Part shown: piece after piece, positions 52,704-62,173 of the stretch | Layout: each line of letters opens with the position of its first letter | How positions within the stretch are numbered: position 1 is the first letter of the stretch | The notes under the pieces: model-generated | What the model was told of the DNA's origin: nothing | What the model saw: the letters and a program-made list of their open reading frames with translations, nothing else | Databases searched by the model: none | Source of the DNA: Paratissierella sp033809995 | Lineage (GTDB): Bacteria; Bacillota; Clostridia; Tissierellales; Tissierellaceae | Reading direction: 5' to 3' | DNA length: 64,000 nt | Assembly (NCBI GenBank): GCA_033809995.1 | Contig: JAPXKQ010000006.1 | Location: 15,727-79,726 of the forward strand | Made by a program: the position numbers and the translations under genes

Positions 52704-53987
52704 TTATTTAATGCTAATAATAATCTCTTCTTCTGGTAATGAAACTGTTTGACACTGTTTCATATCATAAATCAGGCCACTATTCTCGACATAAGCATTT
52801 TCTTTTGCTATATTTATGGTAGGATTATGACCTTGTAAAACTAAAATGCTAGCAAAAAGCATAGCCCGATCCCTTGGCCCTCCCTTTTTATATACAACAA
52901 CCTGATCTCCTGTCATAATTCGATTTTCTTCCTCCGAATATATTGATTCCAAAATTGTATTCTCACTTATCCACTGTAAAATCATAGGAATTGTAGTCAG
53001 CTCTCTGGATAATTCTATAACCTTTGGGGTCATGGTTGAAGCTCTGATATATAATGATGGATTTGGTACTTCCAAACTTTGATATGTGTAGGCAATTAAT
53101 GTACTAAAATCATTATTAGATTGAAATGTCTCTTTGAATAAAACATCCCTGTTTTCTAGTTCTAATTGTTCTATATATGAGTACATGCCAGGCTTCTCTA
53201 GAGTTATATTCTCTATTCTTTTAAGCAGAGAATCTTTAGATTTAAAGAAGTTATCTGTTATTGTGAATTCTCCAGAGTAATAATATCTATCATTATAAAA
53301 ACCATAATAGGTTCTTTCTTTAAGCCAATTCTCGATATCATTATTTACTGGTAAAATATCATTATTATTTATAATATACAAACTTTCTTCTACTTTAAAT
53401 AAACCAAACGTATGCCCATCGGTTCTTATGTTTAATATATTTTCCGCTTCCAGGCCTAATATCCTAAGGACACCTAAAAAAAGGTTTGCTAATGAGGTAC
53501 ATTCTCCCGTAATCTTATTAGAGTAAACACTCATAGCCTTCATATCACTATATAACAACTTTTTATACACTGGGTTAAAATATATTTCACCCCACGGTTC
53601 TTTACCTGGCATATTTTGAAACTTTTTTAAAGATTGAGTATGAGCAAAATCTTTCCTTGCCCATCTACTTAATATATTTAAAGAGCTTTCATCAACATCC
53701 TTCAAACCTATCTTTTGTATATCATTTCTTAAACTTGGTTCTAGCATATTTGCTACAACAACAAACGGCATAAGCTCAAAATCATTGTTGTATAGGTCTT
53801 TATGCCATTTATTTATAACGCTTATCACCTTGTTGTCGTTAATCTCAATAACGTAATTCTCATCTGAGTCTAAATTAGAGCTAGGCATAGGCAAAGTATT
53901 GTTATTACTATTTTGGTTACTACATCCAACATTGAAGGCAAAAATTATAATTAGTAGAAATAAAATTGCGGAAAATCTTCTTAACAA
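52704..53987 (-). CDS. Lipoprotein with a transglutaminase-like domain
   Basis: 427 residues. Lipoprotein signal (lipobox NVGC, Cys 22), a Pro/Asn-rich linker, then a transglutaminase-like fold with Cys 163 in TGECTSLANLFLGVLRILG and His 192 in TDGHTFGLF. A second, C-terminal segment GGPRDRAMLFASILVLQGH (369-387) looks like the same helix of a transglutaminase domain (usually G-x-C-x-D-R-A) with Pro in place of the Cys. Extracellular, possibly protease or crosslinker; substrate unknown. GGAGATTAAATTG before ATG 53987. Confidence 0.65.
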   Translation of the reverse strand: MLRRFSAILFLLIIIFAFNVGCSNQNSNNNTLPMPSSNLDSDENYVIEINDNKVISVINKWHKDLYNNDFELMPFVVVANMLEPSLRNDIQKIGLKDVDESSLNILSRWARKDFAHTQSLKKFQNMPGKEPWGEIYFNPVYKKLLYSDMKAMSVYSNKITGECTSLANLFLGVLRILGLEAENILNIRTDGHTFGLFKVEESLYIINNNDILPVNNDIENWLKERTYYGFYNDRYYYSGEFTITDNFFKSKDSLLKRIENITLEKPGMYSYIEQLELENRDVLFKETFQSNNDFSTLIAYTYQSLEVPNPSLYIRASTMTPKVIELSRELTTIPMILQWISENTILESIYSEEENRIMTGDQVVVYKKGGPRDRAMLFASILVLQGHNPTINIAKENAYVENSGLIYDMKQCQTVSLPEEEIIISIK

Positions 53988-54129
53988 TTTAATCTCCTCC
54001 TTCTAATAAATAAAAGGCATCTTTATCATTAATTTACATTTTCTACTGATATATCATAAACAAAGTTATCCCTTCGCAAATTATAATAATTACTACATAT
54101 AATAAGAACACTACGGCTTATAATGTAAA

Positions 54130-54786
54130 TTACATTTCTAAAAATTTCATTGCTATTATAATAACAGTCATGCCATTAAATGCAAGATTACATATAAAAT
54201 GTGCTGTTATGGATATATATATATTTCTTGTTTTTACATATGATATTGTAAATGGTACTGACCAAATAATGGCGATAAGAAAACCTAATGGTTTCAATGA
54301 ATGTTCACTTGCATATAGTAAAGTTCCGATGACGGTTGTAATCAACAATGAAATATTATTATCAAAGTTTAATATTCCTTTTCTATAAAAAGCCTCTTCA
54401 GCTATTGGTGAAAGTACAATTGTTGTTAATGCAAATGCTAAAAGTGTTGGCACATTAACTACTTTAAAAATCCCCATGACATCATTAATATTTGGAAATA
54501 ATGTCGATATTAATGAGCCAATTCCGAAGGCTACAATTATTGATATTGAAGTATACAGTACTGGCAACCAAAACTCTTTACCTTTTTTCCACTCATTCCA
54601 TAAATTTTTAAAACTTATATGACCTATAACTATAAAGTATACCGCTAATCCTAAATAAAATATAAAATCACAATAAATCCTATGTTTAGGGCTAAACATA
54701 CCACTAAAAAGCAAGTATATTAAATGCCAAGTAATTGGCATTATTAAATATTTGATTTGCATTTTTGGTTTTTCCCATATATTCAA
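54130..54786 (-). CDS. CPBP-family intramembrane glutamic protease
   Basis: About 218 residues, seven to eight helices. Catalytic motifs are complete: motif 1 AEEAFYRKGIL (EExxxR), motif 2 LLYASEHS (His), motif 3 ITAHFICNLAFN (His, Asn). Members process prenylated proteins, peptides or bacteriocin precursors, or give self-immunity. TTG 54786 is preferred (GGGGGG seven bases upstream) over ATG 54801. The LanM relic lies 6 kb away; no direct link can be shown. Confidence 0.85.
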   Translation of the reverse strand: MNIWEKPKMQIKYLIMPITWHLIYLLFSGMFSPKHRIYCDFIFYLGLAVYFIVIGHISFKNLWNEWKKGKEFWLPVLYTSISIIVAFGIGSLISTLFPNINDVMGIFKVVNVPTLLAFALTTIVLSPIAEEAFYRKGILNFDNNISLLITTVIGTLLYASEHSLKPLGFLIAIIWSVPFTISYVKTRNIYISITAHFICNLAFNGMTVIIIAMKFLEM

Positions 54787-54983
54787 AAATATTCCCCCCA
54801 TAAATTATCTTCAAATAAGCCAATTTGTTTATTGTTTGATTTATCTTGTCATTATCAACAATATAATTATCTTTGTCATCTAATTTTTTAGTTAACCTTT
54901 CCGTAAATACTCTCCTTGCTTAAAACTTTCTTAATGTATAATATTTTCTACACAATATCCAAAATACCTTCTTTTTGAAATAA

Positions 54984-55014
54984 AAACACACTAAAGTTTT
55001 ATTTTAGTGTGTTA
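54984..55014 (-). terminator. Terminator of the DUF4846 gene
   Basis: AACACACTAAAA / TTTTAGTGTGTT stem, followed on the minus strand by TTTTTATTT. Confidence 0.85.
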
Positions 55015-55070
55015 GTTGCGGAACAGCATAGGGCCTCTCTATTTCATGATTTAATATATTTCCATGGATG

Positions 55071-55958
55071 TCATCTAAACCGTTTCAATTTATCCCAATC
55101 AAAGGTCCATTCAGGTGTAACTAATCGTTCTTCTCCGTTTAATCTATACCATGGACTTATACTTTTTTCATTGGGGTTTATTAGGAGTTGGGTTTGTTGT
55201 GCAGGCATATAGGATTGGGCTACCATAAAGATTTTTTCTCCTTCATCATTCTCAGCCATATCCACTACTATAACAGCATGGCCTGGACTCCCTCCAATTA
55301 TAAATACATCCCCTATTTCCATCTCTTCTACTTGAACACTTTCAAGTTCTTTATCTAATGATAAGGTCCCTGAATATGCGAATACCATATCCATATATTT
55401 TCTAAAGGATTCATATGTATTTGTTGGGTCTGTTGCTTTATAATAGCTTACATTGTTTCCATCAATTTTAATTCTATATCCTTCCATCCATTTACTGTAT
55501 TCAGCCTTAAATCCTGAAACAAAATTGAAATGTATTTTATCATATAATTCTTGTGAATATAGATATTCTGCCCTTAGTAACATAATAGCATCTGCACACT
55601 GGTGCAAGTCCCTGTCCCCTATATCCACATCAAATACACTATCATATACGCCCTTTTTATTTTTCTCTCTACCATCATAATAAAGAACCTTTTCTCCATA
55701 GGGCTTTAAGTTTTGGTTTCTCAAAAATTCTCCAAAACTATTTTCAGATACCTGAACCCTTTCAAAACCTTTTGGAGGAAAATATCTTTCAGCTATGGTC
55801 ATTCCTTCTGGGTTTATAAGTTTTTCTACTGGGGTTGTAGTTTCTTGAACTACCGGTTCAGGTGAATTTTGCTTTAGTTGAATTATGTCTTTATCAGTCT
55901 CTTTTTTACATCCTGTTAATAAAAATAAAATTATACTTGTAATATACATTATTTTCAT
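55071..55958 (-). CDS. DUF4846 lipoprotein
   Basis: 295 residues. Lipoprotein signal ending LLTGC (Cys 17), then the DUF4846 domain with GMTIAERYFPPKGFERV, LKPYGEKVLYYDGREK, DRDLHQCADAIMLLRAEYLY and a C-terminal part GDVFIIGGSPGHAVIVVDMAE (His) and VAQSYMPAQQTQLLINP, which recall papain-like folds. Function unproven. GGAGAAAAGCT before ATG 55958. Confidence 0.85.
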   Translation of the reverse strand: MKIMYITSIILFLLTGCKKETDKDIIQLKQNSPEPVVQETTTPVEKLINPEGMTIAERYFPPKGFERVQVSENSFGEFLRNQNLKPYGEKVLYYDGREKNKKGVYDSVFDVDIGDRDLHQCADAIMLLRAEYLYSQELYDKIHFNFVSGFKAEYSKWMEGYRIKIDGNNVSYYKATDPTNTYESFRKYMDMVFAYSGTLSLDKELESVQVEEMEIGDVFIIGGSPGHAVIVVDMAENDEGEKIFMVAQSYMPAQQTQLLINPNEKSISPWYRLNGEERLVTPEWTFDWDKLKRFR

Positions 55959-56072
55959 AGCTTTTCTCCATTCTTTAAGTGAACAAAGGTATCATCAATT
56001 TAAACTTCACCCTTATATTCATCAACTTGAACTATTTTGTTCCTGTTTAAATATTTACTATAACTTGTTTCT

Positions 56073-56903
56073 TTATATTACTGGTGCATATATCTCACCC
56101 TTTAATACAATAACAGCCTCGCCTATTAATTCTAATCTATTATCGTCTTTTATTTTTAGGATAAGCTTTCCACCTCTATTGGAAGCCTGGAATGCAGTCA
56201 TATCAGTTTTGTTTAATATATTACCCCAATATTTTGCCAATACTGTATGTACCGAACCTGTTACTGGATCTTCATTGATACCTGCCCATGGATTAAAATA
56301 TCTAGATACAAAGTCATAATTAGAGGTGTTATTGGTTGTAATGGCTACCCCTTTAATATCCTCAGTAAATTTTAAGCTCTTCATTTTATTGAAATCGGGT
56401 TTTAATTTAAGAATTTCTTTCTCACTATCAACTCTTATAATAACTTTTCTAGTAATTTCTCCGACCTTTGCATCAATATATTTTTCTATTCCCATAGATG
56501 AAAGAAATTCTGCTGATATATCAATATCCGAATATCTATCTAAGGGCATATCTATACCTATTCCATTTTCATATCTTTTAGCAATAAGTCTTCCGCTTTT
56601 GGTTTCAAATATTATTTCATTTGAATCTACTCCCATTTCATCGTATAATACTTTTGCTGTTCCGATGGTGCCATGTCCACAAAGTGGAACCTCTACCTCG
56701 GGTGTAAACCATCTTAAGGAATATATATTGGATTCCTTGTCAATAGGTAATACAAATGCAGTTTCAGAAAGATTCATTTCTGCAGCTATGGATTTCATAT
56801 GTTCTTCTTCTATTTCATCTTCTAATATACATACTGCTGCTGGGTTACCTTTATAATATTTATCTGTAAATACATCTACTTGGTAAATTTTTAATGTCTT
56901 CAT
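56073..56903 (-). CDS. PhzF-family isomerase
   Basis: 276 residues, two-domain diaminopimelate-epimerase fold. IYQVDVFTDKYYKGNPAAV at the N-terminus, the active-site Glu in MNLSETAFVLP, LCGHGTIGTAKVL, and NPWAGINEDPVTGSVHTVLAKYW in the second half. Members isomerise small metabolites; the substrate here is unknown. ATG 56903 has AGGAGAAGG upstream. Confidence 0.92.
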   Translation of the reverse strand: MKTLKIYQVDVFTDKYYKGNPAAVCILEDEIEEEHMKSIAAEMNLSETAFVLPIDKESNIYSLRWFTPEVEVPLCGHGTIGTAKVLYDEMGVDSNEIIFETKSGRLIAKRYENGIGIDMPLDRYSDIDISAEFLSSMGIEKYIDAKVGEITRKVIIRVDSEKEILKLKPDFNKMKSLKFTEDIKGVAITTNNTSNYDFVSRYFNPWAGINEDPVTGSVHTVLAKYWGNILNKTDMTAFQASNRGGKLILKIKDDNRLELIGEAVIVLKGEIYAPVI

Positions 56904-57029
56904 CCTTCTCCTACTTTCTACTATACTTTACTAATCTTACATTATATTTATATTATAGCTAAGAATTCAATTAATTGAAATGTACAACAGGAAAACCAAT
57001 TAGAATAGATTTCTATAAATAATGAACCA

Positions 57030-57317
57030 TTAAAAAATGGTCCTTATTATCCCCCGTAATAAACTATTGATAATTCCAAATTCTATTGCAGTTACAATAA
57101 TGCAAAGAAAAATAAAAAATCCTAATTTAAATTCTCCTACACGATCTTTCCAATATTCACCTCGAAATAAAGAAATAATATTTGGTGTAAATGAATATCT
57201 TAAGGAATCATTAAAGTCATCAGTATCATTAAAAATAAGATCAAACAGAAATTTGTACACTGTAAAGATATTAATTATTATTAACAAGATTATAATAGCA
57301 ATCCCTATGAACCTCAC
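57030..57317 (-). CDS. Small membrane protein of unknown function
   Basis: 95 residues, hydrophobic helices at 3-24 and 66-92 joined by an acidic loop (FNDTDDFNDSLRYSF) and RGEYWKDRVGEFKLGF. No family. AAGGGGTGAGG precedes ATG 57317. Confidence 0.6.
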   Translation of the reverse strand: MRFIGIAIIILLIIINIFTVYKFLFDLIFNDTDDFNDSLRYSFTPNIISLFRGEYWKDRVGEFKLGFFIFLCIIVTAIEFGIINSLLRGIIRTIF

Positions 57318-57526
57318 CCCTTTCTACATTAGGTTAAAACTATCTTTTTGTAATTTCCTTATTACTTGATATCCTTTTATCTCCCTTAATTTATTATATT
57401 CACGCCTAAAACTCATAATTTATTCTTATTCAACTAGTAACAGAATTAGGTGACGAAATTGATTATCACCTTATTAATTATGTTGATCCTAGAAGCCTAG
57501 ATAATCCTAATTAATCTGGATAGTCT

Positions 57527-58144
57527 TTATTTATCATATCTTGTTTTATATCCTTTGTTAGTTTCTGGTCTATAATCGTTAGGATAATTTATATCTGATT
57601 TAATATCCATTACAATTTCTTTTAGGGCTTTGAATACCTCATATGGTTCTTTAATTCCATATAGTCTATGACCTACTCTTCTTGAATGTTTACCGGTTCT
57701 TACATACTCTTCATCTATTCTGATAGTTCCAGCACCTAACATGTTTTCTAGGGGACCAACATTTACCTCTACATTGTTTATATTATAAAAATCCTTGGTT
57801 TTATAATCAACACCCATAAAGCCAGTTTTGATAATTACTCTCTTATCTGTATAGCAGAAGAAGGTATTCCTATAAACTAGAAATAGTCTAATCATATTAC
57901 CAACACCAATCCAAAGCGGAAATAAGTGAAGGAACATAAATATTGAAAAGAAATTAAAGAATCCTCCTATTCCTTCACCGGAGAACATAAATCCTGTTAT
58001 AAAAAAACTGTCTAGTATTCCCCATAGAATTCCCACAATCAATAAGGGGAATCCTGTAGCAAGATGTACTAACAGATGGGGTTTATCAGACCAAATTATT
58101 CTTTCATTACTATCTAAAATATCTCTAAATTCATGTTCGTACAA
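57527..58144 (-). CDS. PH-domain membrane protein (bPH_2, YdbS-like)
   Basis: About 205 residues: two central helices (residues 25-50 and 60-90), then a bacterial PH domain (FCYTDKRVIIKTGFMGVDYKTK, VEVNVGPLENMLGAGTIRID). N-terminal ERIIWSDKPHLL is also typical. Function unknown. TTG 58144 with GGGAG eight bases ahead is chosen over GTG 58153. Confidence 0.8.
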   Translation of the reverse strand: MYEHEFRDILDSNERIIWSDKPHLLVHLATGFPLLIVGILWGILDSFFITGFMFSGEGIGGFFNFFSIFMFLHLFPLWIGVGNMIRLFLVYRNTFFCYTDKRVIIKTGFMGVDYKTKDFYNINNVEVNVGPLENMLGAGTIRIDEEYVRTGKHSRRVGHRLYGIKEPYEVFKALKEIVMDIKSDINYPNDYRPETNKGYKTRYDK

Positions 58145-58153
58145 AATTATCAC

Positions 58154-58421
58154 TCCCTTGTTTGTTTATTAATGGATAAAGCAGCCTTTTTAGCATGTAT
58201 CAGAGTCGTATCTATTCTCCCCTTCTTTAACTAGTTCAAATTTTTAAGATCCTCTTAACATTATATTACCATAAAGTTAGACAAGAGAATCTATAAAAGT
58301 AGAATTGTAATCACATTGTAAATAGTTAAATTAAATTTTTACTTTAAAATTAGTAATAATATTTTATTCTATTTGCTATAGCAATTTTATGATGATACAA
58401 TGAAATGAGTTTTAAAAGAAG
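58154..58421. other. Divergent gap without a gene
   Basis: AT-rich. A possible -10 (TATAGC...TTTTATGATGATACAAT) lies before sfsA near 58385-58400. Nothing else identified. Confidence 0.35.
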
Positions 58422-58430
58422 GTGAATATA

Positions 58431-59123
58431 GTGCAATATAAAAAAATTGTTGAAGGAATATTTTTGAAAAGGCCAAATAGGTTTATTGCCCAGGTATTGA
58501 TAAATGGAAAAGAAGAAACTGTTCATGTAAAAAATACTGGCCGGTGTAGGGAATTACTCATTCAAGGAGTTAAGGTAATACTAGAAGATTGCTCTTCGAA
58601 TTTAAATAGGAAGACAAAATATTCATTAATCGCTGTTTGGAAAGGCGATATGTTAATAAATATGGATTCACAAGTTCCTAATCAAGTGGTTTATGAAGCA
58701 TTATCAAAAAATATGATAAAAGGATTTACTGATTTGGATTTTATAAAAAGAGAAGTATTTTATGAAAATTCTAGATTTGATATATATTTTGAGGATGAAT
58801 TTAACAAGGGTTTTATAGAGATAAAAGGTGTTACTTTAGAAAATGATGGTGTTGCTAAGTTTCCAGATGCACCTACTGAAAGAGGAGCTAGACATGTTCA
58901 TGAAATGATAGATGCCGTAAATCATGGCTATAAGGGATATATATTCTTCTTAATTCAAATGAAGGGACCAAAGGTATTTAAGCTTAATTGGGAAATGGAT
59001 AAAGAGTTCTCAGAAGCTGTAAGACTAGCTAGCAAAAAAGGCGTTGAAATTCTTGCCTATGATTCTATAGTTGGGGTAGATTGTATCACATTAGGTAAAC
59101 CTATTAGAATAGATTTAGAATAG
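58431..59123 (+). CDS. sfsA: SfsA family DNA/RNA nuclease
   Basis: 230 residues. The N-terminal OB-fold part reads RPNRFIAQVLINGKEETVHVKNTGRCRELL, and the catalytic domain carries FIEIKGVTLENDGVAKFPDAPTERGARHVHEM. Family is annotated as sugar-fermentation stimulation protein with nuclease-type active site; cell role not settled. GTG 58431 has AGAAGG eight bases upstream and is preferred over GTG 58422. The stop lies in a 14-bp hairpin. Confidence 0.93.
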   Translation: MQYKKIVEGIFLKRPNRFIAQVLINGKEETVHVKNTGRCRELLIQGVKVILEDCSSNLNRKTKYSLIAVWKGDMLINMDSQVPNQVVYEALSKNMIKGFTDLDFIKREVFYENSRFDIYFEDEFNKGFIEIKGVTLENDGVAKFPDAPTERGARHVHEMIDAVNHGYKGYIFFLIQMKGPKVFKLNWEMDKEFSEAVRLASKKGVEILAYDSIVGVDCITLGKPIRIDLE

Positions 59124-59150
59124 CCTAATCATACCATAGGCTATTCTAAA
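59114..59150 (+). terminator. 14-bp hairpin at the end of sfsA
   Basis: TTTAGAATAGCCTA, loop ATCATACCA, TAGGCTATTCTAAA. The left arm contains the sfsA stop codon. Only a weak T-run follows. Confidence 0.65.
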
Positions 59151-59239
59151 TCTTGAATATTCATTTTTTGTATTTTATCTAGGGTATCTCTTTTCTTCTA
59201 TAGATTTTACATTACTGCTCCTCTTCTTCCATTTTAATG

Positions 59240-59653
59240 TTAGCGTATAATAGATACCTTTCCTACTACACCCTCTAATATCCCGCCTTTACTCCCAACA
59301 TAAACGTAAAAATTTCCTGTTTCTATGTCTGTAAAAATATGTTCTAATTCTTTACCTGTTATTTCAAAATACTGCTTCCACTCCACCCCTTGAGCATTTA
59401 CAATATCGGCTGAATCACTCAATGCAACAAATATTTTATCTCCAGATTCTGCAGATACATTAATCATATAATTAACGCCTTTTTCGAACTTAATTTCACC
59501 AATACATACTACTTCCTTTGCAGGAATATAGTCAATTGAAATATCTAAATCACTTCCAGCCACAACTTTATTTTTAGGAATCACAAAAGAATACAATACA
59601 GATATTAATGCTATTAATGTTATGACAAATAGAGCTAAATTCCTTTTTTTCAT
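59240..59653 (-). CDS. Exported protein of unknown function
   Basis: About 137 residues with a signal or anchor helix (residues 5-26, LALFVITLIALISVLYSFV) and a beta-rich domain (IPAKEVVCIGEIKFEKGVNYMI, ITGKELEHIFTDIETGNFYVYVGSKGG). No family. GGAGGTGATTTTC before ATG 59653. Confidence 0.65.
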   Translation of the reverse strand: MKKRNLALFVITLIALISVLYSFVIPKNKVVAGSDLDISIDYIPAKEVVCIGEIKFEKGVNYMINVSAESGDKIFVALSDSADIVNAQGVEWKQYFEITGKELEHIFTDIETGNFYVYVGSKGGILEGVVGKVSIIR

Positions 59654-59745
59654 GAAAATCACCTCCACATATATACTAATGACTTTAGGTTTTACCTATC
59701 AAATCTTAATTGAGTAAATTTAATAATTCTTAATCATTGGTTTTA

Positions 59746-60321
59746 CTACTTGATATACTTAGCTGCTATATGTTCATGCCCTACATAAGATGAATATATT
59801 TTTGATACTATACTCTCATCCTCTAGTTTAAAAAATAGCCAATCATCTAATGTTCTAAATCCAATTAAATCTACTTCATAAGCAGTTAGAAATGTTATTT
59901 CTTTTGGATTAAGATATTCAGTATTTAAACTTTTAATTTTTAAATATACAATTAAATCATTAATTGTGTGTCTAATAACATCGTCGCTACTATTAGTTTC
60001 ATTCCTTAATAGAATAGCTGATTCATCGCCTAATCTTAACTCTTCTATAAAACAATGGTATAAATTGTTTAAAGATAGTTCTTTAATTTGATTCAACTTA
60101 AAGTTGTTGACCTTATAATGAAATACTCTTGTGTGATATCTCCCGTTAACTTTTTTTCTATAAAAATCCCTTCCAGCCATGACATGGAATTCACAAGATA
60201 GTCGACCAAAGTTTAACTCTTCTTTGTTAATATTTTCAATCCAACAAATACAAAAATACTCTTTTAAATATAAAGTTATCTTTTCTTTTATTATACCTTC
60301 ATAGCAATAAACCTCGTTCAT
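59746..60321 (-). CDS. Protein of unknown function
   Basis: 191 residues, soluble, rich in Asn/Leu/Glu with several Cys (VYCYEGIIKEKITLYLKEYFCICW). Coding character is good (GGGTGGGAG upstream of ATG 60321, long open frame). No motif or family recognised. It lies next to the LanM relic, but nothing ties the two together. Confidence 0.6.
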   Translation of the reverse strand: MNEVYCYEGIIKEKITLYLKEYFCICWIENINKEELNFGRLSCEFHVMAGRDFYRKKVNGRYHTRVFHYKVNNFKLNQIKELSLNNLYHCFIEELRLGDESAILLRNETNSSDDVIRHTINDLIVYLKIKSLNTEYLNPKEITFLTAYEVDLIGFRTLDDWLFFKLEDESIVSKIYSSYVGHEHIAAKYIK

Positions 60322-60432
60322 TATTAATTCTCCCACCCTTTTAATTATTGACCTTATTACTATTATAAATTTCTACTCTTTCTTCTTATGCAATAAATTT
60401 CTACCCCTCTATGTCTCTTTACCATGCAATTC

Positions 60433-60767
60433 TTAAACTCTTATATCAAACGCTTTTTCAGTAAATTGATTAACAATTTTAACCTTCCCATTTTTTATCA
60501 CTTGTCCACATTTTCCTGTTATACCTGAAATATCTATATTAGAATCATGGAATTTTCCATGGACCGGAAAAAGTTGTGTACTCAAGATAGACTGTCTTAC
60601 TTTTTTATTCAAGATACCAGTTGCACTTTCTGCTTCCAAATTACCACTTTGGAATCCATCTATTTGAAAATTGTTTCAAGATCAACTATGTAAGGAAATT
60701 CTCCATTTACTATAATATTTTCCATATGCAAATCTTCTATTTTTAAAACATAAAATAGCGAAGAATA
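60433..60767 (-). pseudogene. LanM lanthipeptide synthetase fragment
   Basis: Frame 1 (60660-60767) reads YSSLFYVLKIEDLHMENIIV then NGEFPYIVDLETIF. A shifted frame continues QIDGFQSGNLEAESATGIL, NKKVRQSILSTQLFP and SNIDISGITGKCGQVI to a stop at 60433. This is the dehydratase (DUF4135) core of class II lanthipeptide synthetases, which reads DLHxEN-hG-x-P-x-hIDLETLF and S-hL-x-T-x-hLP. A full LanM has 900 or more residues; only about 110 codons remain, with a stop before, a frameshift within and no cyclase part. No precursor gene seen. Confidence 0.78.
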
Positions 60768-60801
60768 TTAATCTATTAATATATATTCTAATAGTTTCAG
60801 G

Positions 60802-61878
60802 TTATTTCATCGTAAACCCTTCAGTTGACGGCAAGCCATTCCAGATATACCCATCAGAGCGATAGTAAATCCTTTCCACAGAATCATCTGTTTTTGTATA
60901 GTCAATAACAAAAACTTGCCCTGTTTCTATCAGCATTGGGTAATTATTATAAGGCAGTACCTCTCCTGTTTTCTTCCTATCTTTGAAATACTCATAGGCA
61001 TTTTCCAGACGCCAAAATTCACGGTATGCATAATCTTTAAATCCTGTTAAGTCCTGTTTCCCAAAATAGGATGCATTATAATCTTTTCCATCGACGGTGA
61101 CTATGTCCACTCTGATAGGTTCAATATCTTTCTCTAACAAAGTTAAGTCCTCCGAATAAATCGCATCTTCGTAATGTTCCTTTAATTGGTTCGCCATACA
61201 GGGAACAGAATTAGTCATATATTCCATAGCGTCAAAATCTGTATGAGCTGCACCGTAAATCCCCATAATGCTCTCACCCTTTAGTTTGTCAAATTCACGG
61301 ATAAAGTTCTCTACCATCTTGTTTTCGCGGTATACATGATCATGGTGCTTGTAAAAAAATCTGCCTTGTTCAATTGCTTCCTGTGCCAATAAATATTTCT
61401 CGGTGATGTCCAAATTATTTTCTTCAAGATACTTTAAAAATCGTTGCCCAGTAGTATCGTACTGGTGACCCACATCCGTACCATGGAAAATTGTTTCGGG
61501 ACACTCGCTTTTTATTTTTTTATAAAATTCTTTAACAGAAGTTTTATATGATACTGTACCTTTCCAATTTTCAAATAACTCATCCAGAATATCGTCGCTA
61601 TCAGACTGCATCCACAGGTTTAAAAACTCCGCAGAATAGTATGGGAATTCAACAAATAAGTGTCGCATATTATTCTTATGATAGTATTCATGCCAAAGCT
61701 CTAATTCTTTTTCCAATATTTTTTCAACAGCATGATTTTCTCCATATAGGTAAATCTTCCCCATTGATTGATTTGAAGATATGCCTATATCTGCTGGCTC
61801 AGTGCTATCTGAACAAGCAACTAATGCCACCAGCATGATTAATACAACAGCAATCATAAAGAATCTTGTATTTTTCAT
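60802..61878 (-). CDS. Lipoprotein of the erythromycin esterase/ChaN/Tiki-like superfamily
   Basis: 358 residues. Lipobox VALVAC (Cys 22). The domain begins KIYLYGENHAVEKILEKELELW (Glu-x-His) and continues RHLFVEFPYYSAEFLNLW (Glu), HGTDVGHQYDTTG and MGIYGAAHTDFDAM (His), a pattern of the EreA/ChaN/TraB hydrolase-like fold. Extracellular; substrate unknown. Base composition looks somewhat less AT-rich than in neighbours, which may indicate transfer. GAGGTGAGCT before ATG 61878. Confidence 0.65.
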   Translation of the reverse strand: MKNTRFFMIAVVLIMLVALVACSDSTEPADIGISSNQSMGKIYLYGENHAVEKILEKELELWHEYYHKNNMRHLFVEFPYYSAEFLNLWMQSDSDDILDELFENWKGTVSYKTSVKEFYKKIKSECPETIFHGTDVGHQYDTTGQRFLKYLEENNLDITEKYLLAQEAIEQGRFFYKHHDHVYRENKMVENFIREFDKLKGESIMGIYGAAHTDFDAMEYMTNSVPCMANQLKEHYEDAIYSEDLTLLEKDIEPIRVDIVTVDGKDYNASYFGKQDLTGFKDYAYREFWRLENAYEYFKDRKKTGEVLPYNNYPMLIETGQVFVIDYTKTDDSVERIYYRSDGYIWNGLPSTEGFTMK

Positions 61879-62173
61879 AGCTCACCTCATAATTAATTAT
61901 TTTGTTGATTTATCTATCTTAAAAAAGCAAAAAATACAAAAAACATCTCTTCATGATCTATTTGGTGTCAAATTATGCCATTTTCAATGGCATTACATTT
62001 AATCGCCACCATACTATAGTCGTGATTATGTCTAAATCATTAACCAATTCAATTTCATTTGACTTTTTATTTCTTTTCTTTAACTAAATCAGCCCTCATT
62101 TTTTTAATAGAATATAGTTATTTTAAACTACCTAAAAAGTCTTTTGTTCAATCACTTGTTCATATTTTTTTAC
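61879..62173. other. Gap without a gene
   Basis: AT-rich. One small inverted repeat, TGCCATTTTCAATGGCA at 61977-61993. No frame with a ribosome site was found. Confidence 0.4.

Noticed and set aside
56326..56856. 176-codon plus-strand frame antisense to the PhzF gene
   Set aside because: Mirror of the PhzF frame; no family motif or ribosome site.
54130..60767. A functional lanthipeptide locus made of the CPBP protease, orphan genes and LanM
   Set aside because: LanM is only a 110-codon fragment with a frameshift and stops; no precursor peptide or dedicated transporter is present.
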